Part shown: positions 9,279 through 17,562 of the stretch, one piece after another
Layout: the number at the start of each line of letters is the position of its first letter
Numbering within the stretch: the first letter of the stretch is position 1
Source: Chara braunii
Taxonomy: Eukaryota; Streptophyta; Charophyceae; Charales; Characeae
Direction of reading: 5' to 3'
Length of the DNA: 25,790 nucleotides
Assembly: GCA_003427395.1 (NCBI GenBank)
Contig: BFEA01000661.1
Span: 219,187-244,976, forward strand
Position numbers and translations under genes: made by a program
Notes under the pieces: generated by a model
Told to the model about the DNA's origin: nothing
The model's input: the letters and a program-made list of their open reading frames with translations, nothing else
The model's database searches: none

Positions 9279-10970
9279 ATGTCGGGACTGGTGGGTCCTG
9301 AATGACTTCCCATCACTCGAGAGACTGGATATAGATAAATCTGGAGTAAGGAGGCAGGAGAGAGAAAAGACAAAGGATTAGGCCGCAGGAGGAAGTAATG
9401 CCCTGGGGAGAAAACCGCAGAGGATGAAACCGGCAAAGGCAAGCAAGTGAGCGCGAGAACAGGGCCACGTAGAACATAGTATGAGGCCGGGAGGGCCGTT
9501 GGAATGCAATAAGACTAAGGCCAAAGGGCCCTTGAACCAGCAAACGCAGCGCGGCAGCGACAAAAGAATGAGGAAGTCAAGACATGGATGACCCCGGGGT
9601 CGTGGGAAGCTAGAGAATGAGGGGCCAACATGGGAGACACCTACGGGAGCCTCGGAGCGGAGGCCCACGACCAAAGAAATCGGCGCGCACAATGCACAAG
9701 AAAGGACAACTAAGAGGGGTCACCATGGGGCGGCAAAACGCCCAAAAGACGTGGGACACCTCGGGGAAAGGCACTCGGGGCCACGTGGGACTAAGTAAAA
9801 ATAATGGCATCCGGGGCGAAAATGTGTCGGGGACCACCCGTAGGACTAAGTGTCAGGGACCACCGGCGGGACTAAGTGTCGGGGACCACCGGCGGGACTA
9901 ATACTCCGTGATTGAAGGAGGGCTCCACCCAATGAGATAATTCCACAACAGCAAGTAAAATACTGAAAATCTTCTATCCAGTGGGCCTAATGCCGACCCC
10001 ACCCTCTTTGAGTGTGGCCACACCTCCAACCGATTGAAAAGATTCTGGCGGGAAGCTTTCTTTGCACGGGCATGCCCAGTTAGAGGAGGGGAACAAAGAT
10101 CTCCTTACTTTTTCGGGTAATACATGTAAAATACTGACCGTGGGATCACGAGTACGGCACAGCAGGATTTGGGTCACTCAACTGCCCCATAAACTCATTT
10201 CTATCCTATCTCGTTGCTAGTGGGACCTCGCCCCAGAAGCTAAATCGATGAACCAAAAAAATGCATTTTGTCGAGAACCTGCTTTGGACCGGTCCCGGGA
10301 ATTGGCTAATCTAGAGCGGTACAAGCACTAGCAATGTGAGCGACAAAAAGGACAGGAAGGCAGGCCTCGTCATTGTGGCACCTTCTTTGTTTTAATGGGC
10401 CCACCAGCCTACCCCCAGCGAACCTCTACCGGGCCTGGGCAGTCTAGATTTTGGCCCAGTACTTGTCAACAAGTAAAACCTAGAGTGCCCCTGGCTGTTG
10501 GACTAGTGTGTTTGGACCACAACTACCCTGAATCGTTCCAATTGTTCAAACAATAACCAAAAAAAAATAAAAGGGCAGATTACGTTTCGCAGAGGCCCTG
10601 CCAGAGAGGCCCGCCTTTCTCCAACTGGCACGAGTATATCGGTGCATTTTCCCGTTCAGGGAAAAAAAAAAAAAAAATCGGGCCGTCTTTCGCCAGACGG
10701 GCCATCAGGATACCGACCCGGTGTCCGCAGGTTTGTTTTAGGCCTCGCTTCTTTTTTTTTTTTTTTTTTTTTTAAGCTCCAATCTATTCGTGGGGAGCAA
10801 CACGTGCTGGGAACCGGGCCCCGCTTCAGGACTCGCCATATATGTGAAAAGCGGCAAGTGTATTCTTCCGTTGAAACTGGAAAGATGCCGACATAAGATT
10901 TATTAGTTAATAATCATGACACCTTACGCATGATCAGGGCGTAACGAACAAACTGTCATTTATAATATGC
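9279..10970. other. Non-coding region between element 1 and copy A
   Basis: No reading frame is convincing. The stretch contains a purine-rich part (about 9330-9480), the 26-bp triple repeat at 9825-9902, an A run (about 10662-10676), an imperfect hairpin GGGCCGTCT/AGACGGGCC (10680-10703) and a T run (about 10753-10773). It may be old repeat debris, but no family could be named. Confidence 0.6.
9825..9902. repeat. Three tandem 26-bp repeats
   Basis: Units at 9825-9850, 9851-9876 and 9877-9902 each start TGTCGGGGACCACC or TGTCAGGGACCACC and end with GGACTAAG or GGACTAAT. Units 2 and 3 differ at only two positions. Confidence 0.9.
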
Positions 10971-11195
10971 ATATATATTGTCACAGAACTATTGACTAAG
11001 AGCATGAGCACGTGAAGTAGAAGAAGAAATAAGATGAGCAAAGACAAGAAAAATGAAAGGACGGACAGGCAAAGAGACAGACAAACCAGAATGACACTTT
11101 GTTTCATAGTATTATTATTTCTTTCAGTGTTTTACAAAAAATATTTACACTGAATCAAAGGATAAAAATAAAAAACAAAGACACATTGAAATCAT

Positions 11196-11318
11196 TCAGT
11201 TTCTCAGTCTTCTTAACGCCTCCTCCACTGTGCCTCTAACGTACAAGGCTCGCCACGTTGATGAAGTTGAGCGCGAGCTGCCCCCATCCCCGTATGCCAT
11301 AACAGCCCACTTGCACGC
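11196..11318 (-). other. Conserved block downstream of the Josephin/RING gene, copy A
   Basis: The stretch around 11238-11318 (ACGTACAAGGCTCGCCACG to CACTTGCACGC) recurs at 16510-16588 in copy C and inverted at about 15294-15376 in copy B, although the sequence around it in C has diverged strongly. On the minus strand in A and on the plus strand in B it can be read as the end of a short frame closing ALRRLRN or ELRRLRN; copy C is not clearly open in that frame. It could be a last exon, a second small gene or a non-coding element end. Confidence 0.5.
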
Positions 11319-11320
11319 TG

Positions 11321-11373
11321 TGGGAAAGAGGCAGAGTGAAGGAAGANTGGGAAAGAGGCAGAGTGAAGGAAGA
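11321..11373. other. Assembly artefact: 26-bp duplication around a single N
   Basis: Bases 11321-11346 and 11348-11373 are identical and flank one N at 11347. Copy B has this 26-base sequence only once (inverted, near 15260-15290). The simplest reading is two contig ends that overlap but were joined without merging. Confidence 0.8.
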
Positions 11374-11453
11374 GGTGTCAAACACAAGGGAGAGAGGAGC
11401 AGAAAAGGAAAATCGATAGGCAGAGGGAGAAAAAATAAAAATAAAATAAGGGT

Positions 11454-11768
11454 GACACAAACATCTTCTTTCTTTTACTGCATTCTTCTTTCTTTTACTG
11501 CATTCTTCTTTCTTTCACAGTTTTGCAGTTTTGGTGAAAAGTCTACCACGTTCATTTTTCATCGCACCTGCACTTCCTTCTTCACTTTTTATTCTCATTT
11601 TCACCCTTCGGACTTTTTCTTTGCGGGTGTTAGGGTGAAGGGTACAAACAAAGTAAAACGACACAAACTTATGTTCTTCTTTTACTGCAGTCTTCACTGT
11701 TTTGCAGTTTTAGTGAAGGGTTTCCCACCTTTGCACATTCTTGTACACTCTTTTCAGCGCACNTGCAC
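11454..11768. repeat. Duplicated 3' segment of copy A
   Basis: Two related blocks, about 11454-11575 and 11656-11768, each run from GACACAAAC through TTTTACTGCA, TTTTGCAGTTTT and a GTGAA word to a C-TGCAC word. The first block also contains extra tandem units of about 20 bp (TTCTTTCTTTTACTGCATTC). Copy B shows the same two-block structure inverted. Confidence 0.7.
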
Positions 11769-11793
11769 ATTTTTGTCAGGGTGCAAGGTACAT

Positions 11794-13434
11794 CTAAGTA
11801 AGACCATCACGACAGATAGGACAACTATCATAAGGATGCGGGCGATGGTAGCAGCCCTCCCGCTGATCTATTGGACGAAAACCATTCAGGTAAGCAACTT
11901 CGTCACAGCAGGAACCAGGACGGCTAGCATCGACCATACCTCTGAAGCATGCACGGCAAAGGGCATGCCGGTTGCAGGGCCATGACCATTGTGGGGCGTT
12001 CACCATCACAGTTAAGTGCACATTCGCTATAGCACCCGTAGGCACAGAAGGGACATACTGCATTTGGATGCAGAGGATGTTCACAATCCGGATACAGGTG
12101 GCATCCCTGCCGACAGCGGGCCCGAAAAATTATATGGTTGTAGTGATGTCNACAAANTCGATGCTTTCCACAACCAAGTGTAACTGTGTCAGTGATCTCA
12201 CAAAGAAGGAGGTCACAAGGTGTTAGTGCAGCATGCGGGGGAATGAAGACTAAAGCAGGCACGGTGACAAACATGGAGGTAGGCACGGAGACAGACACAA
12301 AAACGGGTATGGAGACAGACACAGAAACGGGCATGGAGACAGACACAGAAACGGGCATGGAGACAGGTGCAGAGGCAGGCACAGAGACAGGTGCAGAGGC
12401 GGGGACGGAAGTACACGAGGTACCTATAGGGTCAGTAATCTGGAAGGAGACAGACATAGAAACAGGCACAAAGACAGGTACGGAGGCAGGCACAAAGATA
12501 GGCGTCGAGGCGGGCATGGAAGTACACGAGGTACCCATAGGGTCAATGACCTGGAGTAGCTGCAGGTTAGGTAATTACGCACGAGATCACAGATGGCAGT
12601 AATAGTTTGCACCATAGCACCGCTATCCCATAATTCCCAAGAACCAGAGGCACGGACAAGAGCGGTGTAGTGGCCAGAAGTATGTAGAATATAGGCACAA
12701 GCGTGCGAACAGTGGTCCCGGTCGCCACCCGAAGGGGCACGCTGCATATCAAGCCGGCGCCTTATCAAAGCAGTCTCCAATCCCCCATGTCGAGTGTAAT
12801 TACTATCCTGTGGGGGATGCAGAGTCGGGTTATCGCCATACAACTCACAAACCTGAGCATCAAGATCGAAAGCAATGGCCAAGAAATCAGAGTGAGTATA
12901 TGGCTCCCGACGATAGGCTTGTAGGCAGATGTTAATAGCAGCGAGGCCACACAGATTCGGTGGAGGCCGGTCAGGTGGATTTTCTACAGAATCTCCTACA
13001 GTCCCCTTGCCAAGTTCATCCTTAGATGGTCCCTCGCCATCATCCCTCCCGTTTTGTGTTTGCCGCGTTGCAGAAAGGTCTGCAATCGAAGAGCGTTGCA
13101 GGCGTGGTAAGGATGCTTGGGGCGGCAAAAGATGGGGACGGGATGTTGGGGAGGGCCGTGGTGGGGAGAATGAACGGGTTCTTCTTCGTCCAAGAATAGA
13201 GATGGAGGAAAGGGGAGTAAGCTGAGGTTGGAAAGTAGGTCGAAGTCGGCGTCTAGGACGGCGAAGTAGGCTTTCTGCAGGGGCAGAACATGATGACGGA
13301 GTCTGTGTGGACGAAGTGGTTTGTGGATTAGGAAGAGGGGTAACGGATGGAGACAAAACCAGAGGAGGTAGGAGTGGTGAAGACAGGGGTGGTAGAGTAG
13401 TCGGAAGGTGGGTAACAGACGGCGATAAAACCAT
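11794..13434 (-). pseudogene. Josephin-like protease plus double RING-like protein, copy A
   Basis: I do not recognise a named family; the following is seen. The start chosen is the ATG at 13434, since the frame upstream has only a TTG. A Pro/Ser/Arg-rich region of about 155 residues is followed by a Josephin-like domain: NLCGLAAINICLQ (Cys codon 12949-12951), GHYTALVRASGSWELWDS (His 12670-12672; Asp 12625-12627). Cys-Asn spacing, the LQ pair and the 15-residue His-Asp distance fit the Josephin (ataxin-3) catalytic layout; the Gln normally five residues before Cys is absent. Next comes a PVSVSV-type linker and two Cys/His-rich modules: LGCGKHR to CPFC, then CNRHALCRACF to CPIC (RING type), with stop at 11794. 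Frameshifts near 12565-12580 and at about 11982-11986 (one extra C relative to copy B) and Ns at 12151 and 12157 break it. Expected role, by inference: ubiquitin removal and/or transfer. Confidence 0.65.
12276..12545 (-). repeat. In-frame 24-bp minisatellite coding the PVSVSV linker
   Basis: Units close to GGAGACAGACACAGAAACGG plus GCAT (24 bp) repeat from 12276, and a longer segment ending GAAGTACACGAGGTACC occurs twice (about 12405-12440 and 12520-12555). On the minus strand each 24-bp unit adds eight residues rich in Pro, Val, Ser and Met, so copy-number change preserves the frame. Confidence 0.85.
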
Positions 13435-13483
13435 ATATATACAAAGTTGCCAGGCCGAACGTACGGAGGCCCCTAAGCTGACC

Positions 13484-13542
13484 CCCAAACGTTCGGGCGT
13501 TCGGGTTCCCGTACGGGGCCCGAACTCGAAGGGGTTGACCCC
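13484..13542. repeat. GC-rich nested palindromes upstream of gene A
   Basis: GTTCGGG (13499-13505) pairs with CCCGAAC (13519-13525) around a perfect palindrome CCCGTACGGG (13508-13517); GGGGT-tg-ACCCC follows at 13531-13542. The block lies 50-110 bases upstream of the chosen ATG of gene A and may be a promoter element or element terminus; this is unproven. Confidence 0.6.
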
Positions 13543-13696
13543 GCAAAAAATTATTTTGGTACCTAAAATTTTTTTTTTTTTTCTGATTTTCTTTTTGTGA
13601 GTTCTCTGTTATGTAAGCTACCTGTCTCTCAATTTTGAAGTCATTCTGTGGAGCCAAACAATAATGAAAAATCGGCAAAGATGGTGGTGTCAAAAC
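13543..13696. other. Non-coding, AT-rich sequence up to the gap
   Basis: It contains a T run (13570-13582) and no supported gene. Confidence 0.6.
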
Positions 13697-14216
13697 NNNN
13701 NNNNNNNNNNNNNNNNNNNNNNNNNNNNNNNNNNNNNNNNNNNNNNNNNNNNNNNNNNNNNNNNNNNNNNNNNNNNNNNNNNNNNNNNNNNNNNNNNNNN
13801 NNNNNNNNNNNNNNNNNNNNNNNNNNNNNNNNNNNNNNNNNNNNNNNNNNNNNNNNNNNNNNNNNNNNNNNNNNNNNNNNNNNNNNNNNNNNNNNNNNNN
13901 NNNNNNNNNNNNNNNNNNNNNNNNNNNNNNNNNNNNNNNNNNNNNNNNNNNNNNNNNNNNNNNNNNNNNNNNNNNNNNNNNNNNNNNNNNNNNNNNNNNN
14001 NNNNNNNNNNNNNNNNNNNNNNNNNNNNNNNNNNNNNNNNNNNNNNNNNNNNNNNNNNNNNNNNNNNNNNNNNNNNNNNNNNNNNNNNNNNNNNNNNNNN
14101 NNNNNNNNNNNNNNNNNNNNNNNNNNNNNNNNNNNNNNNNNNNNNNNNNNNNNNNNNNNNNNNNNNNNNNNNNNNNNNNNNNNNNNNNNNNNNNNNNNNN
14201 NNNNNNNNNNNNNNNN
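13697..14216. other. Assembly gap (520 N)
   Basis: There are 520 consecutive Ns. The gap lies between inverted copies A and B, so the real distance and arrangement between them are unknown. Confidence 1.
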
Positions 14217-14447
14217 GTTTGTTGTCCTCTTCTCCCTCTCTGCCTACGGTTTACCGGGCAGTTCTATTTGACGATATATATATATCTGTTTGTGACGATA
14301 TATATATATATATATATTTGTGACGATATATCATATATATATGATATATATATATATAACAGTTTGTCACAGCCCCTCGTTTGTTGTCCTCTTCTCCCTC
14401 TCTGCCTACGGTTTACCGGGCAGTTCTATTTGACGATATATATATAT
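14217..14447. repeat. 66-bp direct duplication and TA-rich palindromes
   Basis: Bases 14217-14282 (starting GTTTGTTGTCCTCTTCTCCC) are repeated at 14379-14444. Between them lie TA tracts, a palindrome ATATATCATATATATATGAT, and the words TTTGTGACGATATAT and CAGTTTGTCACAG. The duplicated word TTTACCGGGCAGTTCTAT resembles TTCACCGGACAGTTCTCT at 16363-16380, just outside copy C. Confidence 0.85.
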
Positions 14448-15621
14448 TGACCTCCTTTGTGAGATCACTGACACATTTACACTTGGTTGTGGAAAACATC
14501 GACTTTGTCGACATCACTACAACCATATAATTGTTCGGGCCCGCTGTCGGCAGGGATGCCACCTGTATCCGGATTGTGAACATCCTCTACATCCAGATGC
14601 AGTATGTCCCATCTGTGCCTGCGGGCGCAATAGTGAATCTGCACTTAACTGTGATGGTGAACGCCCCACAATCGTCATGGCCTGCAACCGGCATGCCCTC
14701 TGTCGTGCATGCTTCAGAGGTATGGTTAATGCTAGCCGCCCTGGCTCCTTCTGTGACGAAGTTGCTTACCTGAATGGTTTTCGTCCTATGGATCAGCGGG
14801 AGGGCTGCTTCCGTCGCCCGCATCCTTATGACAGTTGTCCTATTTGTCGTGAGGGTCTTACTTAGACGTACCTTGCACCTTGACAAAAATGTGCAGGTGC
14901 GCTGAAAAGAGTGTACAAGAATGTGCAAAAGTGGGAAACCCTTCACTAGAACTGCAAAACAGTGAAGAATGCTGCAGTAAAAGAAGAATATAAGTCTGTG
15001 TCATTTTACTTTGTTTGTACCCTTCACCCTAACACCCTAAAAAGAAAAGTCCAAAGGATGAAAATGAGATTGTAAAATGAAGAAGGAAGTGCAGGTGCAC
15101 TGAAAACCGAACGTGGTAGACTCTTCACCATAACTGCAAGAAAGAAGAATGCAGTAAAAGAAAGAAGATGTTTGTGTCAACGTTTTTTATTTTTATGTTT
15201 GTTTTTTCTCCCTCTGCCTGCTGGTTACCCTGTCTGCTCCTCTCTTCCTTGTGTTTAACACCTCTTCCTTCACTCTGCCTCTTTCCCATAGCGTGCAAGT
15301 GGGCTGTTATGGCATACGGGGATGGGGGCAGCTCGCGCTCAACTTCATCAACGTGGCGAGCCTTGTACGTTAGAGGCACGGTGGAGGAGGAGTTAAGAAG
15401 ACTGAGAAACTGAATGATTTCAATGTGCTTTTGTTTTTGATTTTTATCCTTTCTTCAGGATACAGTGAAACGAAGAATAAGAGGACATTGTTCTGTGTCG
15501 TTCTGGTTTGTCTGTCTCTTTGCCTGTCTATCCTTTCATTTTTCTTTTCTTCGCTCATCTTATTTCTCCTTCTACTTCACGTGCTTGCGGTCTTAGTGAA
15601 TAGTTCTGTGACAATATATAT
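14448..15621. repeat. Inverted repeat arm B
   Basis: This is the counterpart of 10971-12215 in opposite orientation. It begins abruptly inside the gene at TGACCTCC, so the protease half is absent, and ends at the shared (TA)n-adjacent terminus TCTGTGACAATATAT. Confidence 0.9.
14452..14865 (+). pseudogene. Double RING-like module, copy B (5'-truncated, frame intact)
   Basis: An uninterrupted frame of 137 codons to TAG (14863-14865) matches the C-terminal half of gene A. Module 1 runs from LLCEITDTFTLGCGKHRLC through CRQGCHLYPDCEHPLHP to VCPIC. Module 2 runs from ALNCDGERPTIVMACNRHALC through CRACFRGMVNASRPGSFC to SCPICREGLT. The C-x-H-x2-C-x2-C run and terminal CP-x-C are RING-finger features, typical of ubiquitin ligases; zinc-ligand assignment is inferred. 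Relative to copy A this copy lacks the extra C that shifts the frame, so it shows the ancestral reading. No start codon or promoter is evident upstream; the frame runs into TA repeats and a duplicated segment next to the gap. Confidence 0.7.
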
Positions 15622-15639
15622 ATATATCGTCACAAACAG

Positions 15640-15672
<33 letters not shown>
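15603..15672. repeat. TA tract within an imperfect palindrome at the end of copy B
   Basis: GTTCTGTGAC (15603-15612) and CGTCACAAACAGAAC (15628-15642) form an imperfect inverted repeat around (AT)n; a second (AT)n tract follows to 15672. The same TGTGAC-TATA words appear at the ends of copies A and C. Confidence 0.8.
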
Positions 15673-15674
<2 letters not shown>

Positions 15675-16406
15675 AAAGCATTTGAACTTTAATTATACAC
15701 AATGGGGCGAGGCCGGGGACCTCACAATTCAACCCGTAGTTATCCTGGCAGCATCAGCCAGTTTCGCTTACGAGCCCAGCTCGCCAACCAAACTAGCTGC
15801 TATATCAATCTCAAACTGCAAACAAGAAAAAGCTGCTGGAAACCAGGTCCAGCGTCTCATCAATGAATACTTTCCAAAATATAATCCTTGACACTCAGAA
15901 AAAAGGGGTGAGCTAGCAAACAAAAGCCTAGCTCTGACATTCTCAAAGCACCTGCTGTGCCCTGAGGTAGGCCCAGGGGAACCTCATAAGATCAAAACCT
16001 TAACTTTTTCTCCAGGTAGCCTGAGTATCCTTCGATCTTGGAATGCCTTTATTCTTGCAGCTCTCACAACTGCCCTGAAACTGTCTGAGACACTTTCTTG
16101 AACTGCATTTATATTTTAAGTACATATATCGTCCTAATAAACTACCCTGTTAAATTTTATTTTTATTTTTTTAACCTGCCCTGTGCATCGTAGGGAGAGA
16201 GGGAGAAGGGGACAAGAAACAAGCGGCTGTGACAGACTCTGTTTCATTGGAGTTTGACCGACTCACCTGGAGGCTGCACCCTCCAGAGTCCCCTAACCAG
16301 TCACGATAAATGATAATCCACCTTCACCCTTGTTGTGATATACACATATAGCGACTCGGTCGGTTCACCGGACAGTTCTCTATGAGGATATACATATATA
16401 TGTACA
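15673..16406. other. Non-coding stretch between copies B and C
   Basis: A 69-codon frame at 15682-15891 has no recognisable motif and is not called. A 7-bp hairpin CTGGAGG/CCTCCAG lies near 16267-16286. TA-rich words and the TTCACCGGACAGTTCTCT word lie at 16340-16406. Confidence 0.6.
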
Positions 16407-16768
16407 TATATATTGCCACACTGTGAATCGGAGCACAAAGGGGGGAAAAGACAAAACAAGAACAGGAATAGAAGTAAATCAGGAAAGCCCAACCTGTTCA
16501 TCACCTCTTACGTACAAGGCCAGCCACGTGGATGACAGGTTGAGCACTGGCTGCCCCATCCCTGTGTGTCACAAGGACCCACTTGCACGCGGCCAAAAGG
16601 CAAAGAGGTAAAGAAAAGGAGGAGGAAACAAGACCTCACAGAGGCAAGAGAAAGAGAAAGGATCCAATCAAGGAAAAAACAAAGAAAGAGGAAGGCCTAT
16701 CAGCCAAACAAAGCAAATGACACATCCCACAGATAAACCAGTTGCCACTGTCACAACAAAGTTCAACA

Positions 16769-16936
16769 TATATATATTTTTTTCCTTATTTTCTTTTTTC
16801 TTTTCTTCAAAAATTTGTTTCTTCTTTTTTCATTTTTTCTTTTTTCCTTTTTTCCTTTTTTCCTTTTTTTCTTTTTTTCTTTTTTTCTTTCCATTTTTTG
16901 AACTTTTTTCAATTTTTTCTTTCTTCTTCTTTCTTC
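16769..16936. repeat. Pyrimidine tract (CTTTT-type) in copy C
   Basis: This is almost pure C/T on the + strand, about 170 bases, mostly (C)T4-8 units. The long Phe-rich reading frame across it is a composition effect. Confidence 0.9.
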
Positions 16937-17020
16937 AACTCCACCTCTGTTGGTAGTATCGAAAGCTTTATATGGCCTACAATTAGTGTTGCTCCTGACC
17001 TACTTGATTCTATTGACCAG

Positions 17021-17562
17021 TCAGGAAGAGGAGCCTCCACCCCAGCAGGTGGGATAGGCACGCTGAAGATGACGTGGATGTTCACAAGGATACCCGAGGA
17101 GAGCTGCGCCAGCACAGCATTCAGCAGGGCGACTAGCACGGACCATTCCATCAAAACAGTCTTGACAAAGGACATGCTGTCCACATGTCAAAAAAACAGC
17201 AGGACGTTCATCACAGTGCAGCATCATGCAGTCCTGATAGCATCCTTGCACACAAAAGAACAACCAATATCTGGGTGACAGGGATGTGTGCAATTAGGGA
17301 ATGTTGGACACACATCGGCACAGACGGCGGCCACAATAGATTGATCATGGTGATGGCATAGATGATGAATTCCACAGCCAAAACGCACCGCGTCCCTGTC
17401 CCGACAGGTGTCACTCGAGAGTCGGTCAATAATCCAGAATACCGTATGATTCGGCAATGCACACGAAAATTCATTTACGTTGAAAATAGCCTGAATCATC
17501 GTCCCACCATCCCACAGTTCCCACTGGGCAGCTGCACGAATGAGTACCATATAATGCCCGGG
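17021..17562 (-). pseudogene. Josephin/RING protein remnant, copy C
   Basis: Reading from the LTR junction, the frame begins with TPGHYMVLIRAAAQWELWDG, homologous to the His-Asp half of the Josephin-like domain of copy A; His and Asp keep the 15-residue spacing. It continues with module 1 (FGCGIHHLCHHH, then CPTFPNCTHPCHPDIGC) and, after a frameshift near 17235-17250, module 2 (HCDERPAVFLTCGQHVLC, QDCFDGMVRASRPAECC, YPTCWGG) to TGA at 17021. The linker repeat of copy A is absent and is replaced by a short ordinary segment. The N-terminal half with the catalytic Cys is missing because element 2 is inserted at 17563. Protein motifs are conserved with A and B while DNA has diverged widely, which argues for past selection on the protein. 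Confidence 0.65.

Larger units (their letters stand above)
10971..12215. repeat. Inverted repeat arm A (pairs with 14448-15621)
   Basis: The whole arm matches the reverse complement of 14448-15621 along its length, with substitutions and indels. It covers the RING-encoding half of gene A, its 3' region and a common end next to a TA-rich tract. The two arms are separated by the rest of gene A, the N gap and TA-rich sequence. Confidence 0.9.
16407..17562. repeat. Repeat copy C (diverged, truncated by element 2)
   Basis: It has the same orientation as copy A. The left end TATATATTGCCACACTG corresponds to the A terminus ATATATTGTCACAGAAC; the conserved block is at 16510-16588; the RING and protease remnants occupy 17021-17562. 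The right end is the LTR of element 2, so the rest of this copy should lie beyond the right edge of the window. Confidence 0.75.

Noticed and set aside
10662-10773. A run and T run as ends of a processed retrocopy
   Set aside because: No gene-like sequence or target-site duplication was found near either run.
12424-12564. C-terminal tail of the protease frame (SRSLTLWVP...)
   Set aside because: Comparison with copy C shows the homologous protein moves to another frame near 12570; the tail is out of frame.
12186-12602. Plus-strand frame with ETDTETGM repeats
   Set aside because: It is the antisense of the 24-bp minisatellite that encodes the linker of gene A; the minus-strand frame has the flanking domains.
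15682-15891. 69-codon frame starting MNFNYTQWGE
   Set aside because: No recognisable motif and no second copy; short frames of this size are expected by chance.
16717-17278. Phe-rich frames across the pyrimidine tract
   Set aside because: Low-complexity artefact of CTTTT repeats; the true coding signal is on the minus strand from 17562.
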